From Prostheceraeus crozeri (lineage: Eukaryota > Platyhelminthes > Polycladida > Euryleptidae), in assembly GCA_907163375.1 (NCBI GenBank), contig CAJQUW010014395.1:372001-436000 (forward strand): 64,000 nt of DNA, read 5' to 3'. Positions within the stretch are counted from its first letter, which is position 1. Every line of letters starts with the position of its first letter. The notes beneath the pieces are model-generated. The model had not been told where the DNA came from. It saw only the letters and a list, made by a program, of their open reading frames with translations, and searched no databases. The position numbers and the translations under genes were made by a program. This document shows positions 1 through 9,777 of the stretch, piece by piece.

Positions 1-22
1 CCCGGTTTCTGTAAGAAACCGA
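1..22. repeat. Hairpin at the outermost visible arm end
   Basis: CGGTTTCT and AGAAACCG form an 8-bp perfect stem around the loop GTA. The mirror lies at 13753-13772, exactly where the detectable arm match ends. Hairpins at repeat edges are common recombination or resolution points; any role here is inference. Confidence 0.6.
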
Positions 23-720
23 CTTAGAAAATTTCATTGCTGAACTCAGCTAAGGCGTCAGACTTAGAGGTTCGCCAGGAGATGGCCTTCGTCTCCAGGC
101 CATAAAAGACTCCAAAACTTTAAAGGCTTGTAACTTTGCTTCTACAAGTCCGTTTGACTTGATTCAAAAAAGGTTCGGTTGCTATTGACCTGCTTTAAGT
201 GATAGACTACTTATAAAATGTTGTAAGTAGTGCTAAAAAGTTGAAAAATTTAAATTCACTAGTTTTGGAGGTTTTCTGGGGTTTTCGACCCTGCTGAATT
301 CAACTAAGACATTTACAAAGTTGTCAGAGGCGAGCTTCGGCTCGAGACTTGTTTCCTGATGTAAATAACTCCACCGATTTTCATGTCAAAATCGGGGCCC
401 GGATACCAACACAGTGACATGACGCACGCTCTGTCCGCTCGAGGTTGGATTTGTGGGTCGAGGTCTTGGAGTTGGGATAAGATCCCCTCTGAGAAATGCC
501 TGTGACGGATTCATCAGCTTAACTTGTCTTTCCTCTAAGCGAAGTTGTCTTTGTGATAGCACTGGGCGACTATCGATTCTGTCTTTGTATAGCATGGGCC
601 TTCACGACTGATAGCCCAGTAACTGTCGATGTGTTGTCCAAATTTGGTAAAAGCGTCGTTGTCAAGTTAAAAGCATGACTAAATTTAGAAAGACCAAGGC
701 AAGGCTTTGTGTCGGGAGGG

Positions 721-727
721 TATATAA
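721..727 (+). promoter_or_regulatory. TATA box of left-arm gene
   Basis: TATATAA lies about 50 bp before a 5' splice donor at 779. With a start about 30 bp downstream (near 750) it would make a short noncoding first exon ending at 778. It is the best core-promoter match upstream of 984. Confidence 0.65.
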
Positions 728-983
728 GTCACTGCTTCTCTCTAGGCTTCACTCCTGTTTCAAGTTGTAAGACGAACGGTGAGTGCTCTGTCGAAGTTTG
801 CTATCAAACTTTGAAATATTTAGAACTTAGGATTATTCTGTCTTAATGCAGATACAGTAATAGCTTCACATAAACGTTTTTATCAAGCTGTGACTTTAGA
901 TGAGATCCTTTAACGATCTCCTCTTATGAGCACTAAAATGTGTCTCAATTTAACACATTATTTCTTCTCTTTTCAGTTTGAAA

Positions 984-2166
984 ATGACGAAGGAATGCAA
1001 TAAAAAATTACAAATTTTTAAGTGTAGTTGCGGCATGCCCTTCCGCGGTGACCGTTTCAGGCGCCACGTCTTGGCGAGAGTGACGAAGGGTGAGATGAAG
1101 CATGATGATGTGTTGATGGTGATGTATTGTGTGTGGTGTGATGTTCGTTGTAGTGCGTATGATGTCGAGTTTGTGAAGGCTCATGCCAATTGTCCTCTGC
1201 GTGTGATTGGGAAGGAAATGATGAGTCAAGTGTTGAGTGGTGAGCGGGGGAGCGCATTTGTTCAAGGCGAACCAGTACGTTCCCCAGTCGTGAATGTGGA
1301 TTTGGATGATGATGAAGTGGCGAGTAAAGTAAAGAGGAAGTTGATTGTCGAGAGTGATGATGATGATGACGATGAGGCTATGGAGAGCGTTGTAACGAAG
1401 AAGGGGTGTGTTGAGAGGTTGAGTGATGATGTTGAGCTTGAGCGAGCTGTCGCGTCGATTGAGCCACTGGCAAAGCCACGGGCTCAATCGTCGCCGAGAG
1501 ATGAGCGTGTGATGCCTAATTGTGTTGTGAGAGTGAGTCAGTCGAGTGTGCCGAGTAAAGTGGTGTTGACGAAGAATGATGCGCTGGCGTATGGGAATGT
1601 GAGGAATGAGTGTGACAGGTTGCAGGGAAAGTTGAATGCTGCAAAGTGTACGTTGAAAGAAGTGACTGTGGAAAGGGATCGCTTGAAGAGAGAGTCGGAG
1701 GACTTTGCGAGTGTGAAGAGAGAGTTGTTTGAGGCGAGGCAGAAGTTGGTGAATGAGAGAAAGTTGAGGGAGACGCTTGAGTCGAAGTTGGAGAGTTGTG
1801 AGAAGTCGGTCTGTCGAGAGCGTGAGTTGAAGGAAGAGGCGATGGAACGAGTGAGAGTGTTGGAGCGTCAGTTGAGTATGCAGTCGGAAGTGTCGCCTGA
1901 AACGGTCACCGCCCTTCACATTCCTGTGGTGGGCTATGTCCCGGAGCGGCCATTAATTTATGGAGATGTGACTCCTGATACATCACAAGAATGTTTTAAC
2001 TGCACGGATGTCCGATGTTATCACATCAAAATACATCACAAGGAGGACATCCGTGTAGATTATAGGAAGCCGCACAAATTTCGTAAGTATTATGACTGGA
2101 ACATAACATTGTACCATCTTTCTCATTCTTACTTCTTTCATTGCAGGCCAACTGAAAAAGTCATAA
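984..2166 (+). CDS. Cys/His-rich, acidic, coiled-coil protein (spliced; left-arm copy)
   Basis: No family recognised. Predicted structure: noncoding exon to 778, intron 779-976 (GTGAGT to TTTTCAG), coding exon 984-2082, a 64-nt intron 2083-2146 (GTAAGT, pyrimidine tract, TTGCAG), and a final 20-nt coding exon with TAA at 2164-2166, giving 372 residues. I start at ATG 984; an in-frame TTG at 978 directly after the splice site is not a plausible start. Residues 5-70 hold regularly spaced Cys/His (C5, C14, C16, H28, C49, C52, C56, H67, C70), suggesting zinc binding. Residues 102-111 and 119-131 are hydrophobic patches followed by Asp/Glu runs, like SUMO-interaction motifs. About 198-303 is a charged coiled coil. 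Without the second splice the frame reads on to 2360 with less convincing sequence. A nuclear regulatory role would fit but is inference. The mirror copy is identical in translation. Confidence 0.75.
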
Positions 2167-2219
2167 GCCCACCACATCCCACGTCCCGAGAACGACCCAT
2201 GGGCTCTCTTAAGGGCCAA

Positions 2220-2335
2220 CCTTCTAATGCAGCTAAAGCGGTCCCAAGCCCGCCACATATCTACGGATATGGAATGCAGAGGGGAAGAAAAATGATGAAT
2301 GGAATGAAGGGAGGACATTCATGCGCCACACGCAA
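2220..2335 (+). repeat. 3' block shared by two genes (copy 1)
   Basis: About 115 bp downstream of the spliced stop closely matches 5769-5890, downstream of the core gene, and is mirrored at 11439-11554. It contains a perfect 6-bp stem with tetraloop, CATATC-TACG-GATATG. It may be a common 3'-UTR processing or stability element. Confidence 0.7.
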
Positions 2336-2393
2336 CACAACAGACTTCTCTCTTCGCTAGTGAACAAGCTCTTGTCAGTGTCATCAGAAACTA

Positions 2394-3195
2394 ACATGTT
2401 GTACAAAGGTTTTACTGCAGCACAGGTTGATGTATAGTTAGAAAAGTTTGATCATGATGTTTTATGAAACACACATGTCATAAAATGTAAGCGTTAGTGT
2501 AGTCAACTAGTTTTTACTACAACTCATGTTAGAGAAAGTAAAGTCTGATCATCGAAGTTGTATTCGTGAGTGTCATCAGAAAGTGTATCATGGTTTGAAA
2601 AAGCAAAGTTAGTGTAGTCAGAAACTTTATCATGTTGTATAAAGGTTTTACTGCTACACAGGTTGATGTATAGTTAGAGAGTTTGATCATTGAAGTTGTA
2701 TTCGTAAGTCTAATCAGAAAGTGTATCATGTTGTACAAAGGTTTTACTGCAGCACAGGTTGATGTATAGTTAGAAAAGTTTGATCATGATGTTTTATGAA
2801 ACACACATGTCATAAAATGTAAGCGTTAGTGTAGTCAACTAGTTTTTACTACAACTCATGTTAGAGAAAGTAAAGTCTGATCATCGAAGTTGTATTCGTG
2901 AGTGTCATCAGAAAGTGTATCATGGTTTGAAAAAGCAAAGTTAGTGTAGTCAGAAACTTTATCATGTTGTATAAAGGTTTTACTGCTACACAGGTTGATG
3001 TATAGTTAGAGAGTTTGATCATTGAAGTTGTATTCGTAAGTCTAATCAGAAAGTGTATCATGTTGTACAAAGGTTTTACTGCAACACAGGTTGATGTATA
3101 GTTCGAAAATTTGATCATGGCGTTTTATGAAACACAAGTGTTATGAAATGTAGGCGTTAGTGTAGTCAAATAATATTACCGCGACACACGTTTGT
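2394..3195. repeat. 332-bp tandem repeat, about 2.4 copies
   Basis: The word GTACAAAGGTTTTACTGC recurs at 2401, 2733 and 3065, a constant 332-bp step, with near-identical sequence between. The small frames inside merely repeat with it. Mirrored at 10579-11380. No coding signal seen. Confidence 0.9.
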
Positions 3196-3241
3196 GAAAA
3201 TAATGTTTGATCATTGACGTTGTATGACTGACCGAACTCAT

Positions 3242-3460
3242 CACAGCACTAGAAAGTTTTATCGAAAAGGTTTTACTGCACAGTGTAGATTGTCTTGTAA
3301 CTTACTTTCACAGCACTAGAAAGTTTTATCGAAAAGGTTTTACTGCACAGTGTAGATTGTCTTGTAACTTACTTTCACAGTGTTAGAAAGTTTTATCGAA
3401 AAGGTTTTACTGCACAGTGTAGATTGTCTTGTAACTTACTTTCACAGTGTTAGAAAGTTT
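3242..3460. repeat. 67-bp tandem repeat, just over three copies
   Basis: CACAG followed by a TAGAAAGTTTTAT word recurs at 3242, 3309, 3376 and 3443 with exact 67-bp spacing. The unit contains GGTTTTACTGCA, also present in the 332-bp unit, so the two arrays are related. Mirrored at 10314-10532. Confidence 0.9.
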
Positions 3461-4780
3461 TATTGGTGACAGTTGGCAAATGTTTCCCTATTAGAAAATT
3501 CAAACTCCATGACTGTTAGATTCGCTTCATCAGGTTTACTAAAAGCAGTTTTCTACTGCAATGAGAGTTTAGAATGTTATATGAAAACAGTGTTCACCAC
3601 AGCACTAGAATGTTTTTATCCTTAGTTGAGATCCGGACTGCAGTGTGTAAAATGTTTTATGTGACAGTCTTTTCACAAACGGTGAAGTGTAAATACAGAG
3701 TGAATCCATCTGTTAGGTGGTCATTAACTTTGGATGTGAAGTAAAGCGAATCTGTGTACAGAATGAATTGAATATTAGACAACGCCTGCAAGTTTTTGAC
3801 GACTTGAGTGGTTGACATCAAATCTAAGTTTAACATGTTGGATATAAAAGTGAGATGGATAGGAATAAGTGTTGAATGTTTTATAAAACCAGATGTTGTC
3901 ACACACGTTGAGTGTAATTCCATGACATTGAATCGCGTGGGTTGTAAAGTCCATCATCCAAGGCTAGGCTCCTCTACGGTTGGATTTAGGGTTTTATATT
4001 ACATGCGTTAACCGTTCGTGTAGAATATGTGAAGCACATGTTCGCATAAATGCAAATGTTGAAATAAGTTTTGTAAGAAGTCTTTGACAGGTTGTTGTGA
4101 AACTTAGCGAACGTTGAAAAAAGTTTTATGAAATGTTTCTGCAGTCACACTCGTTAGCGTACCAGCTTTACTAAATGTGTTGTTTGCCTTTATCAAATTG
4201 AATGTGTGTGTGTTTTGTAAATAAAGACAGACAGCGTGTTTGCACTCTGCATCGACAGCATACAAGTATAGACATAACAACTTGTTGTTAGTCGAATGCA
4301 TATGAGATAGGAAACATTATGTGTGAGATAAAAATCAACCTGCTAGATGAAGTGAAACACAAAAGTGTCACAACTAGTTTACGGGAAATAAAGGAGAACT
4401 GTGACAACGTTTACACTCATCATAGACAGATGAACATACAAATCTGACATTCAAATGAAAGTCGTAAACATGAACTGCGGTGTAAGAAACTTTATGTCAA
4501 CAACTTTATGTTGGTAAAACTTTCATAGATTGCAGGCGTGTTGAAAGCTGATATAAAGACCTGTAGAAACGCATAAGTCTTAGTTCAACGACTCGACCCT
4601 TGAACTCACACAATGAACACGTCTGTGTAGAAAACTCATTGGTAGGAAACAGTATTTTCTGTGCGAATGCAGACGATGTAAACATGACATTTAACATGGC
4701 TTGCAATAGTCAACATGCTGCCAATCAAAATGTTTATCATAAAACCTATCAGTGAAAAAAAAAACCCCTCCTGTGCCCAC
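3461..4780. other. Arm interior without a supported gene
   Basis: Short frames here (for example 3657-3923 minus and 4506-4706 minus) lack promoters or recognisable motifs. One changes length between the arms through a single-base homopolymer difference, which argues against selection on it. The hairpin at 3945-3996 is the notable structure. Confidence 0.6.
3945..3996. ncRNA. Candidate precursor-like RNA hairpin (arm)
   Basis: TAAAGTCC pairs with GGGTTTTA (two G-U pairs), then a 3x3 internal loop, then ATCCAA with TTGGAT, another 3x3 loop, three pairs and a 6-nt loop. The shape resembles a small pre-miRNA stem. Mirrored at 9778-9829; a related hairpin lies at 7687-7736 in the core. Strand and expression cannot be told from sequence. 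Confidence 0.4.
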
Positions 4781-4795
4781 AAAGAATCATAAGTG

Positions 4796-4960
4796 CTCTC
4801 TGACGCCTGTCTGTCGCACTAGCCCCTCAGCAGATAGAGTAGAACACAAAGATGAATGACAGCGCAGCCGGTGGGCGATCGTCTGTTGCGCTAGCCCCTC
4901 AACAGATAGAGTAGAACACAAAGATGTTTGCTCTCTCTCTGGCGCCCGTCTGTCACATGA
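4796..4960. repeat. Partial tandem duplication near the arm-core junction
   Basis: A roughly 35-bp word containing CTAGCCCCTCA(G/A)CAGATAG occurs at about 4820 and 4890, and CTCTCTG(A/G)CGCC(T/C)GTCTGTC at 4796 and 4938. Mirrored in the right arm near 8813-8977. It overlaps the 3' end of the junction reading frame. Confidence 0.7.
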
Positions 4961-5178
4961 AACAGAGAGCTATCGCATCTGTCCCAGGATGCAGGAACGT
5001 GTCGTAGCACCTGGCTGATTCCCACACAGCTCATTGCTATCGCACCGGAAGGGAGATTCACGCGATAAATGCATCTAAGTTTGTTGAGTGGTTGAGGATT
5101 GCAGTCAATGAAAATATGACTTCCCTTTTCGTCCACCAACCATAAGCTTAGAGCGATTTGATTGCGCGAACCAGACAT
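4891..5178 (-). CDS. Possible 95-aa junction protein (core-arm spanning, left)
   Basis: A 95-residue frame starts at ATG 5178-5176 in the core and ends inside the left arm. Its last 53 residues are shared with 8691-8882 at the other junction, where the N-terminal residues differ. A TATA-like TTTATATG lies about 25 bp upstream (5201-5208), overlapping the TATA of the divergent gene at 5238. I recognise no family, and much of the shared part overlaps a duplicated DNA word, so coding is uncertain. Confidence 0.35.
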   Translation of the reverse strand: MSGSRNQIALSLWLVDEKGSHIFIDCNPQPLNKLRCIYRVNLPSGAIAMSCVGISQVLRHVPASWDRCDSSLFHVTDGRQRESKHLCVLLYLLRG

Positions 5179-5200
5179 TTCAAAGGCTGTATCATTCTCA

Positions 5201-5206
5201 TATAAA
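5201..5206 (+). promoter_or_regulatory. TATA box of core acidic-protein gene
   Basis: TATAAA lies 37 bp before the ATG at 5238, implying a very short 5' leader. The reverse strand reads TTTATATG, so the site could serve a divergent minus-strand frame as well. Confidence 0.6.
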
Positions 5207-5237
5207 GCAGAGTCTCGTGCATTTTACTATCATAATC

Positions 5238-5659
5238 ATGTCCGAGAAGCCAACTGCTCAAGTTACCCCATATAGGATTACTTATATGGGTGAAACGTTT
5301 CTCTCCGATGAGAGTGAGGATATAGTATTTCATTTTATGAAATACTATTCCTTGTTCGATGAATCGAACGTCATACCTCCACCCGAATCCTCGATGATGG
5401 ATCTGCAGGAATCTCCGAGTGAGAGCGAGACGGTGGGGAGCGAGGCCGAGATGGCAACCAGCGAGAGCGAGACGGTCGAAAGTGATAACATGGAAAGAGA
5501 GGAGATGATGTGGAGTGAGGACTCGGAAAGTGATAACATAGAAAGTGAGGAAGTGGAAGCGAGTGAAGATGTCATTGTGATATCGGATGATGAAGTAAGA
5601 GTTTTACACATGCATGCGAATGGCTGTCATCTCAACTCGTTCATGTTTTCTTTCAGTGA
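5238..5659 (+). CDS. Acidic 119-aa protein ending in a SUMO-interaction-like motif (spliced)
   Basis: No family recognised. ATG at 5238 follows the TATA box; the longer frame opens with a GTG at 5217 and is not needed. Coding runs to 5594. A 62-nt intron (5595-5656, GTAAGA to TTTCAG) ends exactly before TGA (5657-5659), so splicing produces an immediate stop. The middle is very rich in Ser-Glu and Ser-Asp repeats, typical casein-kinase-2 targets. Residues 112-119, VIVISDDE, match the hydrophobic-acidic SUMO-interaction pattern and are the extreme C terminus. Unspliced reading would add 47 unrelated residues. The shared 3' block follows at 5769. Binding to SUMO-modified partners is inference from the motif. 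Confidence 0.65.
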
Positions 5660-5768
5660 TGGAGTGAGTGATGGGCGTTCTTTAGTTCATAAAATCATCA
5701 TGCGCACATACAGCACACTGTTTCACCACATTTCCTCGTGAATGCATCATGAGTTCTTATAAGAACTT

Positions 5769-5890
5769 CCTTCTAATGCAGCTAAAGCGGTCCCAAGCCC
5801 GCCACATATCTACGGATATGGAATGCAGAGGGGAAGAAAATTGATGAATGGAATGAAATGGGAGGACACTCTTGCACCACATGCAGCCAC
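5769..5890 (+). repeat. 3' block shared by two genes (copy 2)
   Basis: Close match to 2220-2335 with a few substitutions and small indels, again downstream of a short 3'-proximal intron. It keeps the CATATC-TACG-GATATG hairpin. Confidence 0.7.
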
Positions 5891-5984
5891 AAACACATTT
5901 CTATCTTCATTAAGATGACATTCAATCACTTGAATTCTAATGTGACCTAATCCTTAGATCTCAGTACAGTCAACTCTCTAACGT

Positions 5985-6480
5985 ACTTATTAAACCCATT
6001 ATCTCTAACTTTACAAACACTGAAAGGATTCTAACATGATTTCAAACTTAACAAACATCAAATTTATTTCTAACGTTACAAACAGTGAAATGCTTGTGAC
6101 ACTATTATATACTTTACCTATCTTGCAAACACTGAAATGATTCTGATATTATTCCTAACTTTACATTCATCAACTTTATTTCTAACTTTACAAACGTCAA
6201 CTTTATTTTTAACGTTGCAAACAGTGAAGTGATTATAACTTCATTTACATTTCACCTATCTTACAAACACTGAAAGGATTCTAACATGATTTCAAACTTT
6301 ACAAACATCAACTTTATTTTTAACGTTGCAAACAGTGAAGTGAATCTGACTTCATTTATATTTCACCTATCTTACAAACAGCGGCATGGTGATAACTTTA
6401 TTTCTAACTTTACAATCATCAACTTTATTTCTAACTTTACAAACAGTAAAATGGTTGTAACTTTATTTCCTTAGTCAATC
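5985..6480. repeat. AT-rich degenerate tandem array
   Basis: Variants of AACTTTACAAACATCAACTTTATTTCTAAC recur roughly ten times with irregular spacing and interspersed CACTGAAA(G/T)GATTCTAAC words. No coding signal. Confidence 0.75.
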
Positions 6481-7686
6481 CACTCTTTTGAAACGACAAG
6501 AAAACGACACAGCATGTACATGATACGTTATTGAAACCCACACAGCTTTTTTGTTACACTTACAATTCATTTCATTTCTTCTATCCTATACACTCAAAAC
6601 CTGCAACAACATTTAATCTATTACACCTGAAATCTATTGACATGTGATACATTACATTAAATCTTCGATATCAAATACTATCATGAAACAACTAGCAGTA
6701 CCTGACTCTAAACATGCACTGATTCCCACATGTATGACATTAGTAATTTTTCTATCATGTGTGACTACATGCTCATCAATATGAAAGGCTTGCAGTGACT
6801 TAACTCTTAATGTGTCCATGTCAAGCTTTTGGAAATAACTTTTCATGTACAGTTGACATACAATCAATTTCAACGGATGCTCCAGTCATAGCATGTTATT
6901 CCTGCTTTCGCACTCATGGTGTCATGCTGCATCAACAAGTTGCTTCTATCTAACTTTTACATCAATAAACCAAATGCCCTGATGCTATATGATACTGTCT
7001 GGATATGCTATTGTTGTTTCTTTTAACTATGTCACTGATTCAAACAGTTAATCACACTACCTATTCATTAAACTTTGCAATCTCAATCTTTGCTTTCATC
7101 GAATATGAACCTCTAATTTACATACAACAACTATGATATGTGTTCTATCTTATACACTCAACCAGTAGAGACATTCATTCTGTTACATCCATGAACATGA
7201 TGTGATAAAATTCACATCATCTCAAAACCCTTTAACAGCGCTTGTCTTCAAACATATGCTGAATCCCACACAGCTTGTTTGTTACACTACCAATTCATTT
7301 CAATGTGGGCTAATCTTGCATCACTCATTTCATGTAACACAACTCTTCACTTTAATTATTCCCAGAATGTTACTGCAGTGGTCTCAACACAATCCCTACC
7401 ATGTATTCTAACACTTTCCTCATCAACTCTTTACACACTTATGATTCCAATCACTAAGATACATACAACTCTTCTATTGAACATGTATCAATCACCTTTC
7501 AGCTGACCACATCAAATGTAAAGTGTATAACATAATGAGCATGCAACTATCTCTCATCAACGATATGAAATCTGTCTTTTCACCATGAGAATTAAGTCTT
7601 GCCTTCAAAGTCATTTTATAAAGCGAACATATGCATCACGTATTCTATACTAAAAGAGATCGTTCATTTGTATTATCCAAATGACT

Positions 7687-7736
7687 AAGTCCCTAAATCC
7701 AACGGTAGGTAACCCTACCCCTTAGATGATGGACTT
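7687..7736. ncRNA. Candidate hairpin RNA in core
   Basis: The outer stem AAGTCC-GGACTT and the perfect inner stem GGTAGG-CCTACC (loop TAAC) enclose imperfect pairing. The flanks CTAAATCCAAC and GATGATGGACTTTA are shared with the arm hairpin 9778-9829, so these are diverged copies of one element. A third, less structured relative is near 7826-7862. Confidence 0.4.
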
Positions 7737-8266
7737 TAGCAATTTAGCTGTGTCATTCACCAATGGATAAGTTAGTAAATGCATGTATGCACTCTACAAC
7801 AACAGTTATCATTGATGTATGTTATATAAAACGCTAAATCTCTAAGTCCAACCGTGGCTGTCATTGCCTGCATTACTATACAACATGTTGCTCTGATGAT
7901 TCTTCCACCACCCTTACTCTTTCCATTTGAGGGGTAGTGAAGAAATAAATTCATGACTTCAGGTCAAAAGCTCTCTCTACACACGTTTATATTTTACATC
8001 ATGTAAAAGATCCTTGCTACTTATCATAGGGGCCTTAAAACTTTAAACATGATGATTTCATGGCAGTTAGACCTTTGAAGATGTGTGTTGGACACCTTGT
8101 CATGAAGTTGAGTTCTCATCAGATGAATTTAATAAGAGCTTCTTCATTTTCTAAGAAAGATAGAGATCCTTAAATCCAGTGTTTGTGTGTGGCACAGTCT
8201 GTAACTTTTCTTTGTTAATAGGGTGGCCTCCAACGAATTGGTGACCGGGCCCTCGGAAGGACCGAT

Positions 8267-8294
8267 GGAATACTTCGATTACTCGAAGTATTCC
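8267..8294. terminator. Perfect 12-bp hairpin over a stop codon
   Basis: GGAATACTTCGA and TCGAAGTATTCC form a perfect 12-bp stem with loop TTAC. The loop contains the TAA stop (minus strand, 8281-8279) of the 78-aa gene. It may act in RNA 3'-end formation or stability; eukaryotic hairpin termination is not assumed. Confidence 0.5.
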
Positions 8295-8515
8295 GGACGC
8301 TGAATTCTCAGCAGCGCCAGATATTCTAGCGCCATATCCCTAAATAAAGGGTTCTCCACAAGCTCATGTGGAATAAGATGGACGGGGCAGCGAATTGCTT
8401 CGCCTTTCTCTGCCTGCAAAGCAGCCAGGAGAAAGACTTTCCCCATCTTCACCCTGCATCCACAGCGGAGCTCAAGGGTTCGACTCATGTCAAAGAAAGC
8501 GATATCGAAAGACAT
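8279..8515 (-). CDS. Small 78-aa Cys/His protein
   Basis: ATG at 8515-8513 lies about 45 bp downstream of a minus-strand TATA-like sequence (8561-8567), a plausible compact gene. The protein has C18-x-C20, then C43-P-x-H46, a half-zinc-ribbon or degenerate RING-like arrangement, followed by a leucine-rich helical tail. The spacing of Cys-x-Cys and Cys-Pro recalls the N-terminal part of the arm protein, but similarity is weak. No family recognised. The stop codon sits in the loop of a perfect hairpin. Confidence 0.55.
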   Translation of the reverse strand: MSFDIAFFDMSRTLELRCGCRVKMGKVFLLAALQAEKGEAIRCPVHLIPHELVENPLFRDMALEYLALLRIQRPEYFE

Positions 8516-8560
8516 TGCTTCAAACGACTTGTAATTGATGAATGAGTGTGAACGTCTCCC

Positions 8561-8567
8561 TTATATT
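8561..8567 (-). promoter_or_regulatory. TATA-like box of 78-aa gene
   Basis: Minus strand AATATAAGG, about 48 bp before the ATG. It is the only TATA-like word close upstream. Confidence 0.5.
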
Positions 8568-8690
8568 TCTCACACATTTTCGTAACTGGCTAGCAAGACA
8601 TTGAAGAATTAAACAAATCGGCAGTGTCCATGCTTTAACAGCAAATGGTTTCTTGCGCGCGCGCGGAGTGTACAATAACGAATTGTCAAC

Positions 8691-8882
8691 GTGAGAATCC
8701 TTTCAGCCGCCCACGATAATCTCTCCGGTGCGATAGCAATGAGCTGTGTGGGAATCAGCCAGGTGCTACGACACGTTCCTGCATCCTGGGACAGATGCGA
8801 TAGCTCTCTGTTTCATGTGACAGACGGGCGCCAGAGAGAGAGCAAACATCTTTGTGTTCTACTCTATCTGTTGAGGGGCTAG
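8691..8882 (+). CDS. Possible 63-aa junction protein (right)
   Basis: Mirror partner of 4891-5178. The last 53 residues lie in the arm and are shared, while the first residues come from the core and differ. The frame begins with GTG at 8691 rather than ATG, so a normal start is lacking. A GCGCGCGCGC run at about 8655 lies just upstream. Low confidence as a real gene. Confidence 0.2.
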   Translation: MRILSAAHDNLSGAIAMSCVGISQVLRHVPASWDRCDSSLFHVTDGRQRESKHLCVLLYLLRG

Positions 8883-9777
8883 CGCAACAGACGATCGCCC
8901 ACCGGCTGCGCTGTCATTCATCTTTGTGTTCTACTCTATCTGCTGAGGGGCTAGTGCGACAGACAGGCGTCAGAGAGCACTTATGATTCTTTGTGGGCAC
9001 AGGAGGGGTTTTTTTTTTCACTGATAGGTTTTATGATAAACATTTTGATTGGCAGCATGTTGACTATTGCAAGCCATGTTAAATGTCATGTTTACATCGT
9101 CTGCATTCGCACAGAAAATACTGTTTCCTACCAATGAGTTTTCTACACAGACGTGTTCATTGTGTGAGTTCAAGGGTCGAGTCGTTGAACTAAGACTTAT
9201 GCGTTTCTACAGGTCTTTATATCAGCTTTCAACACGCCTGCAATCTATGAAAGTTTTACCAACATAAAGTTGTTGACATAAAGTTTCTTACACCGCAGTT
9301 CATGTTTACGACTTTCATTTGAATGTCAGATTTGTATGTTCATCTGTCTATGATGAGTGTAAACGTTGTCACAGTTCTCCTTTATTTCCCGTAAACTAGT
9401 TGTGACACTTTTGTGTTTCACTTCATCTAGCAGGTTGATTTTTATCTCACACATAATGTTTCCTATCTCATATGCATTCGACTAACAACAAGTTGTTATG
9501 TCTATACTTGTATGCTGTCGATGCAGAGTGCAAACACGCTGTCTGTCTTTATTTACAAAACACACACACATTCAATTTGATAAAGGCAAACAACACATTT
9601 AGTAAAGCTGGTACGCTAACGAGTGTGACTGCAGAAACATTTCATAAAACTTTTTTTCAACGTTCGCTAAGTTTCACAACAACCTGTCAAAGACTTCTTA
9701 CAAAACTTATTTCAACATTTGCATTTATGCGAACATGTGCTTCACATATTCTACACGAACGGTTAACGCATGTAATA

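Larger units (their letters stand above)
1..5049 (+). repeat. Left arm of giant inverted repeat
   Basis: Bases 1-5049 are the reverse complement of 8724-13773. Mirror positions sum to 13774 outside and to 13773 inside an A/T homopolymer near 4115 (6 A in this arm, 7 T in the other). The only substitution I found is at 447 (G here, T at 13327 where C would match), so identity is about 99.96%, judged from shared reading frames and spot checks rather than a full alignment. The arm carries the spliced gene at 984-2166. Bases 2394-4780 hold tandem repeats, hairpins and no convincing coding. The match runs to base 1, so the arm may extend outside the window. The inner edge is after 5049, where the arms diverge beyond the shared CGCACCGGA. 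Confidence 0.97.
5050..8723. other. Unique core between the inverted arms
   Basis: These 3.67 kb are not part of the inverted repeat. They hold two small promoter-linked genes (5238-5659 plus; 8279-8515 minus), an AT-rich degenerate array (5985-6480) and hairpins. The stretch 6480-8265 shows no convincing gene; its short frames have no promoter or recognisable motif. An asymmetric core makes a simple fold-back assembly artefact less likely. Confidence 0.9.

Noticed and set aside
386..595. 69-aa minus-strand frame in the arm (mirror 13179-13388)
   Set aside because: No promoter or motif. The one substitution between arms changes a residue (Pro/Leu). Kept out as a likely chance frame.
1008..1919. 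303-aa minus-strand frame opposite the arm gene
   Set aside because: His/Leu-rich antisense of the coiled-coil gene; codon-composition shadow.
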